34,904 nucleotides of DNA from Alkalispirochaeta americana (GTDB lineage Bacteria > Spirochaetota > Spirochaetia > DSM-27196 > Alkalispirochaetaceae). The notes under the pieces are model-generated. The model was not told the DNA's origin, made no database searches, and saw only the letters and a program-made list of their open reading frames with translations. Both the position numbers and the translations under genes were made by a program. This document shows, piece by piece, positions 15,888 to 24,685 of the stretch. The stretch lies in NCBI RefSeq assembly GCF_900156105.1, contig NZ_FTMS01000020.1:1-34904 (forward strand), in the 5' to 3' direction. Numbering within the stretch: position 1 is the stretch's first letter; every line of letters starts with the position of its first letter.

Positions 15888-16627
15888 GGGCCCTGGACGA
15901 TCTCTCCCAGGGCATACACAAGGTCAGGGATCTCGGGTTCCCAGGCCTGGGGAATCATGTTCCGGGCCGCCTGGAGGAGCCGGTGGATTTCCTCCTCGGG
16001 GCCGCCCCTGCGTGTGGCCTGTCGTAACGATGCTGCTATCGATGCAAGATCCTGATCGGGGCTCGTCTGGGGGGAGCGGGCAAGCAGAAGCGCCGCCGTG
16101 GCGCGTACCGTCCCGTCGCTATCTGCCTCCAGAGACCTTCTGAGCTGTTCTCGGGCCGTTTCTCCTCCCAGGTCGGCTAAAAGGTGCAATGCTTCGGTTC
16201 GAGTGGGTGAATCAACCTGGTATCGGGCAGGAACCCGAAGTATGCGATACTCCCGATCCAGCATATCCACCACCAGGGGTACGGCGGACAACCGCAGATC
16301 GGCCCTGTCAAAGAGGTCCAGGCTGGAGCGAATCATGGCAAGACCCTGGCGCTGGATGCTCTGGGAGTGATGTTCAAGAAAAACCCGTTGCTGCAGAGCC
16401 TGCTGTTCCAGTTCCCGGGAGACCCGGCCCACAGGAATCCAGTGGGGGCGGTCAGCTTCACGGGAGGAGTGAAGGTTCTCATTCTCCCCGGCGATCTCTC
16501 CGCCGATCTCCCCGGCGACCTCCCCGGCAGAGAGAATCGGCACGGCAGAAACGCCCAGAGAACAGACTGCGATAATCCCGGTCAGAAGCAGATATCGCTC
16601 GCCCGGAGAAGAAGAAAAGCGCGCCAT
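15827..16627 (-). CDS. Exported HEAT-repeat-like protein, unknown function
   Basis: 266 residues with a signal-type N-terminus (RYLLLTGIIAVCSLGVSAVP) followed by a Gly/Glu-rich linker and helical pairs typical of HEAT/PBS-lyase repeats, for example DSPTRTEALHLLADLGGETA and SDGTVRATAALLLARSPQ. Such proteins usually act as binding scaffolds; here it should work outside the inner membrane. The gene is divergent from coaD (64 bp between starts) and convergent with the small ORF after yraN. Family unclear beyond the repeat type. Confidence 0.75.
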   Translation of the reverse strand: MARFSSSPGERYLLLTGIIAVCSLGVSAVPILSAGEVAGEIGGEIAGENENLHSSREADRPHWIPVGRVSRELEQQALQQRVFLEHHSQSIQRQGLAMIRSSLDLFDRADLRLSAVPLVVDMLDREYRILRVPARYQVDSPTRTEALHLLADLGGETAREQLRRSLEADSDGTVRATAALLLARSPQTSPDQDLASIAASLRQATRRGGPEEEIHRLLQAARNMIPQAWEPEIPDLVYALGEIVQGPYSSGLRRSSLSMLEELIRR

Positions 16628-16691
16628 ACTTCAGAGAGTGCGCTTCGATGCGAGCCTTGTCAACGGGAAGAGGGTGTACTACTATTCCTGC

Positions 16692-17177
16692 ATGCTGAGA
16701 GCTATACTGCCAGGGTCTTTTGATCCTCCCACCAACGGGCATCTCAACCTCATAGAGCGGTCACAGCGAATATACGATGAGATCTACGTTGTGGTGGCCC
16801 ATAACAGCCAGAAAAAATACACCTTCGATGCCCGGGAGCGGCTTGAGATGATGCAGGAGCTGACCGCAGGGTGGGACACGGTGCATGTTCACCTCTGGGA
16901 GCGGATGGTTGTGGAGTTCGCCCAGAAGGTCGATGCCCGGATCATGATACGGGGCGTCCGTGCTCTGGCTGATTTCTCCTATGAGTTCGAGCTTTCCATG
17001 CTCAATAAAGGGCTTGATCCGGAGATCGAGACGATCTTCATGCCCACCGATGCGCAGTATTTTGTTCTCCGTTCCTCTTCCATCAAGGAGCTGGTCCGGC
17101 TCGGGGGTGATATCTCGGCGATGGTGCCTCCTCTGGTAGAGAAAAAACTCTTCGAGCGAATACCCCGGGAGTTTTGA
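16692..17177 (+). CDS. coaD: Phosphopantetheine adenylyltransferase
   Basis: CoaD transfers AMP from ATP to 4'-phosphopantetheine, the penultimate step of coenzyme A synthesis. The product has AILPGSFDPPTNGHLNLIER (the nucleotidyltransferase TxGH motif), MIRGVRALADFSYEFELSML and FVLRSSSIKELVRLGGDISA, all characteristic. 161 residues fits the family. ATG 16692 begins at the conserved strand; an in-frame GTG at 16674 has a better ribosome site (GGGAAGAGG) and would add six residues. It is followed by the rpmF promoter; the neighbouring acpP needs the pantetheine made through this pathway. Confidence 0.96.
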   Translation: MLRAILPGSFDPPTNGHLNLIERSQRIYDEIYVVVAHNSQKKYTFDARERLEMMQELTAGWDTVHVHLWERMVVEFAQKVDARIMIRGVRALADFSYEFELSMLNKGLDPEIETIFMPTDAQYFVLRSSSIKELVRLGGDISAMVPPLVEKKLFERIPREF

Positions 17178-17224
17178 TGAAGCCCTGGCAGACAGGGTAA
17201 TGTTTTTTCGGTCCGCGACCGAGG

Positions 17225-17253
17225 TTGACAAACTTCATGGCCGTGGATATGAT
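17225..17253 (+). promoter_or_regulatory. Sigma-70 promoter of rpmF-acpP
   Basis: TTGACA at 17225-17230, a 17-base spacer and TATGAT at 17248-17253, 40 bp before the rpmF start. Confidence 0.8.
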
Positions 17254-17292
17254 CGCAGAACCAAAGTTGCATTGCGTGAGAGGATAGATATA

Positions 17293-17478
17293 ATGGCAGT
17301 ACCAAAGAAGAAACATTCGAAGGCAAGAACGCGGCGTCGCCGTAAAATCAATGGTAAAATTGGCGCACCCACGCTGATGACATCGCCGGAGTCGGGGGAA
17401 CTCGTTCTGCGTCATCGTGTGGACCTTACATCCGGTTTCTACCGCGGCAAGCGCGTGGTAGACACGGATGAACTCTAA
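17293..17478 (+). CDS. rpmF: 50S ribosomal protein L32
   Basis: 61 residues: AVPKKKHSKARTRRRRKING at the start is the classic L32 N-terminus, and LVLRHRVDLTSGFYRGKRVV the C-terminal half. It lacks the zinc-binding cysteines of some L32 proteins. ATG 17293 is chosen over longer frames because the family always begins MAVPKKK/MAVQ-type. acpP follows after 18 bases, the common rpmF-fatty-acid gene pairing. Confidence 0.96.
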   Translation: MAVPKKKHSKARTRRRRKINGKIGAPTLMTSPESGELVLRHRVDLTSGFYRGKRVVDTDEL

Positions 17479-17496
17479 TATCAACCGGAGGTTGTG

Positions 17497-17733
17497 ATGG
17501 ACGAATTGTTTGAAAAGATGAAGAAGCTGATCGCCGAGAAGCTTGAGATTGAAGAAGACAAAATCACCATGGATTCTTCTTTTCGCCAGGATCTTGGTGC
17601 TGACAGTCTTGATACCTACGAACTGGTCTATGCTATTGAGGAAGAGATGGGAATTGCCATCCCCGACGAAAAAGCAAACGAGTTTGAGACGGTTCGCGAC
17701 GCCCTTGATTTCCTGAAGTCTCAGCAGAAGTAA
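17497..17733 (+). CDS. acpP: Acyl carrier protein
   Basis: 78 residues, acidic, with the phosphopantetheine attachment site LGADSLDTYELVYAIEEEMG (serine in DSLD) and the usual helices (LFEKMKKLIAEKLEIEEDKI, DEKANEFETVRDALDFL). ACP carries growing acyl chains in fatty-acid synthesis. ATG 17497 has GGAGG five bases upstream; GTG 17494 is too close. It is followed by an intrinsic terminator and then rnc, an order common in bacteria. Confidence 0.97.
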   Translation: MDELFEKMKKLIAEKLEIEEDKITMDSSFRQDLGADSLDTYELVYAIEEEMGIAIPDEKANEFETVRDALDFLKSQQK

Positions 17734-17740
17734 TGCCGCC

Positions 17741-17774
17741 GGGTCCGGAGCTGTTGTTCCGGACCCTTGCTTTT
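17741..17774 (+). terminator. Intrinsic terminator after acpP
   Basis: A 9-bp perfect stem GGGTCCGGA / TCCGGACCC (17741-17749 and 17758-17766) with an eight-base loop, followed by TTGCTTTT. It lies between acpP and rnc, so rnc expression would depend on read-through or a promoter of its own. Confidence 0.75.
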
Positions 17775-17778
17775 CCTC

Positions 17779-18558
17779 ATGGCGTTTCTGCGAGCTGGGT
17801 CTGTCGGTGGGAACGTTCCCGACGGGCCGCGAAAAAAAGACCTTCACCTGTTCGAAAACCATGCGGGTTTGAAGTTCCGGAATCTGGAACTCCTCAACCA
17901 GGCCTTCTCCCACCGGTCCTACGCAAACGAGCGTGACGATACAATCAGAAATAACGAACGCCTCGAATTTCTTGGAGATTCCGTACTTGGTCTGGTAGTG
18001 GCGGAGTATCTTTACATCAAGCTGGGGGATCGCCCCGAGGGTGATCTGGCCCGTATCAAGAGCTTTGTTGTCAGCGAGGACAGTCTTGCCGAGATTGCCC
18101 GCAAGATCCGCGTTGACACCTTTATCCTGATCGGCAAGGGAGAAGAGTTCTCCGGGGGGCGCTCCAAAAAGGCGATCCTCGCCGACGCCCTGGAGGCGAT
18201 CATCGGCGCCTATTTTCTCGATTCCGGCTTCAAGGCCGCACGGCGCTTTGTCATTTCTCATCTGGAACCACAAATCGAGTCAGTCCTGGCCGATCGCCAC
18301 CGGAAGGATTACAAGACCCTTCTCCAGGAACTGGCCCAGAAAATGTACAAAACCTATCCTCGCTACAGTGTGGAACGAAAAACCGGCCCTGATCACGACA
18401 AGACCTTCTGGGTGCAGGTAGATGTGGCGGGCAACACCTATGGACCTGGCATGGGAAAAAACAAGAAAGAGGCGGAGCAGGGCGCTGCAAAATGTGCCTA
18501 CGCAGTTCTGGCAGAGGAGCCCGAGGATTCCTCAAGCCAGGTTTCGCACAAAGAATAG
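17779..18558 (+). CDS. rnc: Ribonuclease III
   Basis: RNase III cleaves double-stranded RNA, including rRNA precursors. The catalytic domain has QAFSHRSYANERDDTIRNNE and the signature NERLEFLGDSVLGLVVAEYL; the second metal-binding region is SKKAILADALEAIIGAYFLD; the C-terminal dsRNA-binding domain has DYKTLLQELAQKMYKTYPRY and KKEAEQGAAKCAYAVL. 259 residues from ATG 17779, slightly long at the N-terminus; TTG 17767 is an alternative inside the terminator's T-run. It converges on the tRNA nucleotidyltransferase gene. Confidence 0.97.
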   Translation: MAFLRAGSVGGNVPDGPRKKDLHLFENHAGLKFRNLELLNQAFSHRSYANERDDTIRNNERLEFLGDSVLGLVVAEYLYIKLGDRPEGDLARIKSFVVSEDSLAEIARKIRVDTFILIGKGEEFSGGRSKKAILADALEAIIGAYFLDSGFKAARRFVISHLEPQIESVLADRHRKDYKTLLQELAQKMYKTYPRYSVERKTGPDHDKTFWVQVDVAGNTYGPGMGKNKKEAEQGAAKCAYAVLAEEPEDSSSQVSHKE

Positions 18559-18572
18559 GGTTCCTTCCGGAC

Positions 18573-19931
18573 TCACCCTTTTTTGTCCCGGGGTTCCCGA
18601 GACGGGTGGAATCGAGCCTGGTAGATCGCTCGAGCGATCTCCAGAAGCGTTTCCGGGCGGTTCATTGAGGGATCGTCCAGGATTGTCTCCAGGAGCTCCT
18701 CAAGAACGATTCCCAGGGCGGGGCCCGAGGGTATTCCTGCCTGGCTCATCAGGTCCCTCCCGTTTACGGCCAGATCTTTCCGGGTCAGGGGGTGGCCTTC
18801 TTCCAGCATGCAGCGTATTCGCCCCTCCAGCTCATCCAGATCGGGCAGAACCGGTGGTCGGCCCAGTTTGCTGCAGATATCAGCTCTCCTGAGGGCCGTG
18901 AGGAGGAACACCTCCTCCTCGCCCACGCGGGAGATAAAGCGTCGTACTGCGGCGTCGCTCCACTCGGAGGTATACCCGAACATGTGGTGCCGCACCAGAT
19001 GAGCCACAGAGCGTATCCGCTCTTTCGAAAAGCGCAGACGGCCAAGAACCTCCTCGGCCATGGAGGCTGATACCTGGTCGTGGCCGTGAAAATGACGCCC
19101 CTTCTCATCCTCGGCGCAACAGCGGGGTTTCCCGATGTCGTGGAAGAGTGCTGCCCACCGAAGGTGGGGCGGATCCAGGGGGGCGCAGTCGCAACTGCCC
19201 AGGAGATGTTCAAAAACAGGGCTGGGTGTCTCCCGGTCCTCCTCCAGTTCCGGGAGAAACTGCTCCAGGAGACCCGTGTCGCGGAAGAGTCGCCATCCCG
19301 AGGAGGGGTGTCTTGCGCGCATGAGTTTTTCCAGCTCCTGGGCGATCCGTTCCTGCGAGACCTGTCCCAGAAGCGGGGCATGGCGGCGGATCGCCTCGGC
19401 CACGTCGGGGAGGAGGGCGAAATCCAGGGTGGCAGCAAATCGCACGGCTCGCACCATGCGCAGGGCATCTTCCTGGAACCGATCGTCCCCGGACCCTACG
19501 GTGCGGATGACCCGCTCCTTCAGGTCCGCGCGCCCGCCCAGGGGGTCAACCACCTCTCCGGTTTCCGGGTTCAGGGCGATTGCATTAATCGTCAGATCGC
19601 GGCGGCGGAGATCCTCCTCCAGGGAGCGGGTATAGGCGATCGTGTCGGGTCTCCGGTGATCGGTATACAACCCGTCGATGCGGTAGGTGGTCACTTCAAA
19701 GGAATGATCCTGAAAGAGCACGGTGACTGTCCCGTGTTGCACCCCCGTGGGAATGACCCGGCGGAAGAGGCCCTGTACTTCCTCGGGGGTTGCCGAGGTT
19801 GCAAAGTCGTAATCGTCCACCGCTTTTCCCAGGAGGGCGTCTCGCACAGCGCCTCCAACAATGTAGAGTTCGTATCCCTCGCGGGAGAAGACGCTCGCGA
19901 AGGCGCGGATTGTTGATGGCACGTGAAGCAT
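18573..19931 (-). CDS. CCA tRNA nucleotidyltransferase / poly(A) polymerase with HD domain
   Basis: The N-terminal nucleotidyltransferase fold has LYIVGGAVRDALLGKAVDDY with the metal-binding Asp-Tyr-Asp (DDYDFAT), EVTTYRID and RRDLTINAIALNPETGEVVD, the class II CCA/PAP signature. An HD phosphohydrolase region follows (WAALFHDIGKPRC, HGHDQVSASMAEEVLGRLRF). It should repair or add the 3' CCA of tRNAs, or add poly(A) tails; sequence alone does not decide. The start is taken at 19931 (MLHVPSTIRAF), giving 452 residues; twelve more in-frame codons lie upstream. The tRNA-Thr in this window lacks an encoded CCA, so a CCA-adding enzyme is needed. Confidence 0.93.
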   Translation of the reverse strand: MLHVPSTIRAFASVFSREGYELYIVGGAVRDALLGKAVDDYDFATSATPEEVQGLFRRVIPTGVQHGTVTVLFQDHSFEVTTYRIDGLYTDHRRPDTIAYTRSLEEDLRRRDLTINAIALNPETGEVVDPLGGRADLKERVIRTVGSGDDRFQEDALRMVRAVRFAATLDFALLPDVAEAIRRHAPLLGQVSQERIAQELEKLMRARHPSSGWRLFRDTGLLEQFLPELEEDRETPSPVFEHLLGSCDCAPLDPPHLRWAALFHDIGKPRCCAEDEKGRHFHGHDQVSASMAEEVLGRLRFSKERIRSVAHLVRHHMFGYTSEWSDAAVRRFISRVGEEEVFLLTALRRADICSKLGRPPVLPDLDELEGRIRCMLEEGHPLTRKDLAVNGRDLMSQAGIPSGPALGIVLEELLETILDDPSMNRPETLLEIARAIYQARFHPSREPRDKKG

Positions 19932-20033
19932 GGCGAGAAAGGTAGAGAAGAGGCTCCGTTCTGTCAACGAGCAGCAGGCGCGGTGGAACGAGTAGCAGAA
20001 TCAGGGGTAACCCGCCAGCAAGGCCGGGGGGAC

Positions 20034-20062
20034 AAAAAAAGCGCGGCCCCGGGAGGCCGCGC
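20034..20062 (-). terminator. Intrinsic terminator of flaB
   Basis: On the minus strand, GCGCGGCC and GGCCGCGC form an eight-base perfect stem with a six-base loop, followed by seven T. It lies 19 bp after the flaB stop. Confidence 0.9.
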
Positions 20063-20081
20063 TTCTGCAAGATCGCTGGGA

Positions 20082-20954
20082 TTACTGCAGGAGCTGCAGT
20101 ACCGACTGGGTCTGCTGGTTTGCCTGGGCCAGCATGGCTGTGCTGGACTGAACCAGAATCTGGTTGCGGGTGTAATCCACCACCTCCAGGGCCATATCGA
20201 CATCACGGATGCGCGATTCTGCAGCCTGCAGGTTTTCAGCTCCCACACTCAAACCAACCCGGGCCATATCAAGACGGTTCTGGTAGGCACCCAGATCAGC
20301 TCGTTGCTTGCTCACCGCTCTGAGAGCGGAATCGATCACGGCAATTGAAGAGTTGGCGCTGTCGGGGCTGCTCAGGCTGATGAAGCTTGCCGTGTGCGGC
20401 AGACCTGCTGTGCTCTGAAGTCCCAGACCCTGGGCGGTCATGGTGCCGATATAGACCCGTTCCCGCTGATCCATGTTTGCACCGATATGGAACCACATGC
20501 TCGCCGTCACGGTGTTGGTCCCGGTATCGCGGGCAAAACGACCGGTGAGGAGGTTCATGCCGTTGAACTGGGCGTGGGACGCAACGCGGTTGATCTCGTC
20601 GACCAGCTGGGAGACCTCCACCTGGATCTGCATCCGGTCTTCGGCGGTGTAAATACCGTTGGAAGACTGAACGGCCAGTTCGCGCAGGCGCTGCAGGATG
20701 TCCTGGGTCTCCTGAAGATAGCCCTCGGTGGTCTGGATCAGGGAGATACCGTCGGCGGCGTTCCGCTCGGCCTGGTTCAGTCCCCGGATCTGGGAACGCA
20801 TCTTCTCGCTCACGGCGAGACCGCTGGCGTCATCGCCGGCCCGGTTGATGCGCAGACCGCTGGAGAGCTTCTCCACGTTTCCCTGGACGGTCATGCCGTT
20901 GAACTTCTGCTGCCGCTGAGCAAACATCGCGGTCATGTTGTGGTTGATGATCAT
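20082..20954 (-). CDS. flaB: Flagellin core protein FlaB
   Basis: 290 residues with the spirochaete periplasmic flagellin pattern: [75 protein letters not shown] at the N-terminus and [60 protein letters not shown] at the C-terminus. The variable middle is short ([20 protein letters not shown]), as usual for FlaB, which forms the core of periplasmic filaments. ATG 20954 has AAGGAGG just upstream; longer in-frame starts lack it. There is no signal peptide, in keeping with export by the flagellar apparatus. It is single in the window and has its own terminator. Confidence 0.97.
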   Translation of the reverse strand: MIINHNMTAMFAQRQQKFNGMTVQGNVEKLSSGLRINRAGDDASGLAVSEKMRSQIRGLNQAERNAADGISLIQTTEGYLQETQDILQRLRELAVQSSNGIYTAEDRMQIQVEVSQLVDEINRVASHAQFNGMNLLTGRFARDTGTNTVTASMWFHIGANMDQRERVYIGTMTAQGLGLQSTAGLPHTASFISLSSPDSANSSIAVIDSALRAVSKQRADLGAYQNRLDMARVGLSVGAENLQAAESRIRDVDMALEVVDYTRNQILVQSSTAMLAQANQQTQSVLQLLQ

Positions 20955-21003
20955 CTCATCCTCCTTGATGATAGTATGAGAACGTCCCTGTTCTCTGTTT
21001 TGT

Positions 21004-21031
21004 ATGTCGGTTGCATCGGGCATCTTCTTGA
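21004..21031 (-). promoter_or_regulatory. Possible flagellar (sigma-28-like) promoter of flaB
   Basis: On the minus strand TCAAGAAG (21024-21031) and ACCGACAT (21004-21011) are a loose match to the sigma-28 pattern TAAAGTTT / GCCGATAA with a 12-base spacing. The gap to the flaB start is about 50 bp. The match is imperfect. Confidence 0.3.
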
Positions 21032-21161
21032 GAGTTCCGGCTCCCGGTGCAGCCTATTTGACGAGACCCGGTCAGGCCCGGTAGGATAAGACTGGCCGGT
21101 AGTATCGTCAGGCATGGAAAGGCCTCGTCGGGGAAAATCGGGACGAACACCGGGAGGGGCT

Positions 21162-21803
21162 ATGGCTGTTCAGAAAGGACTTGTGGTGACCGGGGGAGAC
21201 GCCCCGCAGGACGCGGTTCGTCTGGGCACCCCTTCACACTGGAGGATTGTGGCTGCCGATTCGGGGATACATCATCTTGCCCGGTACGGTCTGCAGCCTG
21301 AGGTGATCCTGGGAGACTTCGATTCCCTGGACGCCACGCTCCTGGAGGAGAACTTTCCTGATGTGCCGCGTCAGGTCTTTGACCGTGCAAAGGATTACAC
21401 CGATACGGAGCTGGCCCTGACCTATTTCTGGAATCGGGGGGTGACCGATCTGACAATCCTTGGTGGAGGAGGGGGGCGGCTGGATCATCTTCTGGGCCTT
21501 CGGGCGCTCTTTGATCGCGTGCCGTACCCGCAACGCTGGATCACCGCCGGGGAAGAGATCTCTGTGGTCGAGGGGGCGATCCGCTTCTCCTCCCGGCCCG
21601 GAGAGGTGATTTCCTTCTTTCCTCTGGGAGCCGGTGTGTGCCGTATGCGTTCCCGGGGGTTGCGGTGGGAACTGGATGGTCTGGAATGGCGCCAGGGCGA
21701 TGCAGGAGTAAGTAATGAATGTACGGGAGAAGAATGCGCTCTCACCATGGTAACCGGACGACTTCTTATGGTCCGCGCTCTCAGGTTTCCTCTGGTTCTC
21801 TAG
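21162..21803 (+). CDS. thiN: Thiamine pyrophosphokinase
   Basis: The enzyme makes thiamine diphosphate from thiamine and ATP. Motifs: KGLVVTGGDAP, IVAADSGIHHLARYGLQPEV, VILGDFDSLD, DRAKDYTDTELALTYFWNRG and ILGGGGGRLDHLLGLRALF, in the order of the TPK catalytic domain; the C-terminal part (SFFPLGAGVCRMRSRGLRW) is the substrate-binding beta region. ATG 21162 is preceded by GGGAGGGG. 213 residues fits the family. The last 85 bases overlap the start of the next gene in another frame, an unusually long overlap. Confidence 0.95.
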   Translation: MAVQKGLVVTGGDAPQDAVRLGTPSHWRIVAADSGIHHLARYGLQPEVILGDFDSLDATLLEENFPDVPRQVFDRAKDYTDTELALTYFWNRGVTDLTILGGGGGRLDHLLGLRALFDRVPYPQRWITAGEEISVVEGAIRFSSRPGEVISFFPLGAGVCRMRSRGLRWELDGLEWRQGDAGVSNECTGEECALTMVTGRLLMVRALRFPLVL

Positions 21804-23590
21804 GAGGCGGCTCGCTGGAAGGGCTCTCGCGATCGCTCACAAAGGAGGAGCGTGCGTCCCTTCTGGAGCGGATCGAGAAAAGTCTGAGCCTCGGTGATGG
21901 AGCCCGGCGGCAAATCATCCATAGCGAACTCCAGAAAGAGCGTCGCAACGAGCTGATTCAGGCCGATATGGAGCGCCTCACGTTTCGTGAACGGCTGAAG
22001 CTCTGGATGTCCGGGCTCTTTCGGGCCGGCGGACAGCGTGAACGCTTTGTTGCGCTTCGCCTCTCCCAGGCGAGGCAACGGGTGAGGGAACACTCCCAGG
22101 ATATGGCCGATTTCGAGGGCCGGCGTTTTTTACCGGGCCTCCCCCGGGAGATCAGGGCGCTTTGCCGTGCGGCAGAACCGCTTTCCGGTTTCTTTTCCTA
22201 CATCTGGTATAATCCGTCGGCCCTTCGGACGATGCTGGATTACCTCCTGGCCCGAAGGATACCCGATGCAAAAAACTCGCTTGAACAACTGTGTCCTCTG
22301 GAGGAACTACAGGAGACCTTTCGCGAGACGGAATCCCCGGGCAAACTGAAACAGACCGTTCTGGAGCGTCTGAGTAAATATGTGGAGAGCATCCCCGATG
22401 CGGTGATCGACGAACTTGAGGGTGGCATGAAACCCCTCTACCTCTTCAAGGATCTGGTCCTCTTTGATTATGATTCGTTTTTTGCGCTCTTCCGTTCGTC
22501 CAGGGTCGAGGCGGTGAGTGAGGACGATATCTCCTTCGGGAACGCGCCAGTTTCGACCGCTTTGGAGCGGATAGAAGAGCTGTATCTGGCACTCCACTAT
22601 TGCAGTCGGGTCGAGGGAGAGCCGTCGATGTACGGGGAGCTGCTCCACGCCTATTGCGCGCTCCGGCAGGAGACGGAACCCGGGACCCCCCTGGAGGATA
22701 TACCTCCCTTTGATGAAGAAAAGGTTCTGCAGCGAAACCTGCTTCTTCTGGCCCGCGAAGCGTCGAGGCTGCGCGATTCCGTGCCTCTCCAGGATATGAT
22801 CCGCTTTTTCCGTACCGATCCCTACTACCGGTTTATGGCCTACACCCCCCGGTTGCGACTCCGGGAGTTCTATTATGCCAACCTCAAAATAAAGATGCTG
22901 GATCAGCTGGACCAGCGCTTTCAGGAGCTTCGCAAGGGTGCCCTGGATACGATGATACGCAATCTTTTCCCCCGAGGGCTTTCCTCGTTCGAATATTTCA
23001 GTCCCGAGGTTGAGACGGGAATTGCTCGCTCGGGGGTCGCCGAATTGCGGGTCCACCGATCTCTCCAGTTCATCTTTACCTTCCTCCAGCGGATTTTTCA
23101 CGACGATCTATCGGATTTTCTGCGTATTTTGTCCCGCATGATGCCCAGCCGGAACAGGAGCAACTCTGTAGATATTTCTCTCTTTGCCGCTTCTCTGGAG
23201 GATCTGGAACAACGCCTTCGGGCCTTTGATATCAGCTTCTCCCCCGATTCAGACGAGGGAAAAACCTTTTACCGCTACCGCTTTGGAACGGCTGACCGGG
23301 ATGCAAGTCAACTGAACGCCTACCGGGCCTTGATCCAGCAGAAGAACCGCGATGCCCGGGAAACGGCAGAGAAGTTTCAGGAGCTCCTCCAGGGAATACG
23401 GGCACGATTCCTCTCCCTGCGACGGGGAAGCATGACCCAGATGAACGAGCGCTACCGGAACTTTGACCCGGCGCCCGGGGAAGATCGCCCCTTTGAAACG
23501 CGTCTGGATCGATCGGTGAAGGTCCTCGAATCCACCCAGAACATTCTGGCCCAACTGATACTGCTCGAGAGCGGGTCGGGGAGTTCCTGA
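21719..23590 (+). CDS. Large conserved spirochaete-type protein, unknown function
   Basis: 623 residues, largely helical and cytoplasmic (no signal or membrane segment). Recognisable stretches include LTKEERASLLERIEKSLSLG, LTFRERLKLWMSGLFRAGG, LPREIRALCRAAEPLSGFFS, RYRFGTADRDASQLNAYRAL and VLESTQNILAQLILLESGSG. It recalls a family of unknown function found in treponemes (I believe DUF5312), but I cannot verify that. The N-terminal ~50 residues are basic and Ser/Gly-rich. ATG 21719 has AGGAG ten bases upstream and lies inside thiN; ATG 21734 is the only other canonical start before the conserved part. It is probably co-expressed with thiN. Confidence 0.8.
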   Translation: MYGRRMRSHHGNRTTSYGPRSQVSSGSLGGGSLEGLSRSLTKEERASLLERIEKSLSLGDGARRQIIHSELQKERRNELIQADMERLTFRERLKLWMSGLFRAGGQRERFVALRLSQARQRVREHSQDMADFEGRRFLPGLPREIRALCRAAEPLSGFFSYIWYNPSALRTMLDYLLARRIPDAKNSLEQLCPLEELQETFRETESPGKLKQTVLERLSKYVESIPDAVIDELEGGMKPLYLFKDLVLFDYDSFFALFRSSRVEAVSEDDISFGNAPVSTALERIEELYLALHYCSRVEGEPSMYGELLHAYCALRQETEPGTPLEDIPPFDEEKVLQRNLLLLAREASRLRDSVPLQDMIRFFRTDPYYRFMAYTPRLRLREFYYANLKIKMLDQLDQRFQELRKGALDTMIRNLFPRGLSSFEYFSPEVETGIARSGVAELRVHRSLQFIFTFLQRIFHDDLSDFLRILSRMMPSRNRSNSVDISLFAASLEDLEQRLRAFDISFSPDSDEGKTFYRYRFGTADRDASQLNAYRALIQQKNRDARETAEKFQELLQGIRARFLSLRRGSMTQMNERYRNFDPAPGEDRPFETRLDRSVKVLESTQNILAQLILLESGSGSS

Positions 23591-23628
23591 GGCGCCCCGG
23601 GCAGAGAAGTTCTTCTTCTTCCGGAAGA

Positions 23629-24489
23629 TTAACGCTCCTGGCCGGGCAGAGAGGCGTTTTTGAGTGGAAGTTCCAGGTTGAGAGGGTTCTGCCCCGTCCG
23701 GGCGGTAATCTCCAGATATTCAAGAAGCACGGGGTATTCCGAGAAGACCCTGCCAAACTGCTGGAGCGTTTCAACCCGATGGTCGGCGGCTTCCCTGTCC
23801 CGTGCAGCAGCCCGAATTGCCTCCTGGAGAGACTCCTCCCGCGTCTGCTGGACGCGACGGTAGGTGTCGCGCGCCAGGCGGTACAGTTGAGGGTCCGGAA
23901 GATTCAGGGATTCCACCACGACCGACTGGATTTCGAGGTCAGGAAAACGCGCTTGAAGCTTCCCTGCAACCTTCCGGGCCACAGCAGGGGCGGGAACCAG
24001 GAGATCTTCCTCTTCAAGCAACTCTTCCAGGGCTGTTGCGGCAAAAACCAGAGCCGAACCGGTAAGCTCTTTATCGATGGACACGAGCCACGACTCAAGG
24101 TTGTCTCCGCCAATACCCCGGGGAGCAAGAGTTGTGAAGTTCTCCGGAAGCGGTCGGTACTGGATGTCCAGGGTCAGTTCCTGGCGAAGCGAGGGAGAAC
24201 CTTCCAGAAATTGTTCATAGAGCTCGGCCGACGGCAGAAGGGCCGATGTTTCCAGCCGGGCCTGGCGTGGTGCATCGGGAAAGTAGTATATCCGGGCGTT
24301 GGTGGGGACCAGAAGTTCCCAGCGCCAGTCAAAAACCCCTGCCTGAAGGGGCTCAGGGTCCCATCCCGAAGTTTTGGTATAGAGCACCGCCACGGTGCCT
24401 TCTTGCAACCGAAGCGGTGCGTAGCCCACGCCAAAGGCGATCGCTCCGAATATGATCAGAATGATAAGAATTGCAGCAAACCGTTTCAT
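23629..24489 (-). CDS. SPFH/prohibitin-like membrane protein
   Basis: 286 residues from ATG 24489: an N-terminal membrane anchor (FAAILIILIIFGAIAFGVGY), a prohibitin/SPFH-like beta domain (LRLQEGTVAVLYTKTSGWDP, WRWELLVPTNARIYYF), then helices (QLYRLARDTYRRVQQTREES) including a charged coiled-coil-like region (LQEAIRAAARDREAADHRVE). SPFH proteins scaffold membrane microdomains or chaperone membrane proteases. The match is at the level of architecture. It converges on the preceding large gene and is divergent from the membrane-protein/map pair. Confidence 0.75.
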   Translation of the reverse strand: MKRFAAILIILIIFGAIAFGVGYAPLRLQEGTVAVLYTKTSGWDPEPLQAGVFDWRWELLVPTNARIYYFPDAPRQARLETSALLPSAELYEQFLEGSPSLRQELTLDIQYRPLPENFTTLAPRGIGGDNLESWLVSIDKELTGSALVFAATALEELLEEEDLLVPAPAVARKVAGKLQARFPDLEIQSVVVESLNLPDPQLYRLARDTYRRVQQTREESLQEAIRAAARDREAADHRVETLQQFGRVFSEYPVLLEYLEITARTGQNPLNLELPLKNASLPGQER

Positions 24490-24602
24490 CTCGTCTGTTC
24501 CTTTCCTGCAGGGAGTACTCCCGCAAAGGTTCATTCCTGCAACGAACGATCTTCATCCTACCACAGGAGCGGGGCAGGGCGCACCGGGAAGGAATGACAA
24601 AG

Positions 24603-24624
24603 AGGGGAGATTTCCCCTTTTTTT
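24603..24624 (+). terminator. Terminator-like hairpin in the leader of the membrane-protein/map pair
   Basis: AGGGGA and TCCCCT (24603-24608 and 24613-24618) form a six-base stem with a GATT loop and are followed by T-residues to 24624. It points in the plus direction but no plus-strand gene ends nearby, so it either stops antisense transcription through the SPFH gene or attenuates the following genes. Confidence 0.5.
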
Positions 24625-24685
24625 CCCGAACCGCCCCGGTTCGGTAGAGAACGAGCGGTCACTCGTGGTAGACTTGCCTCCTGTG

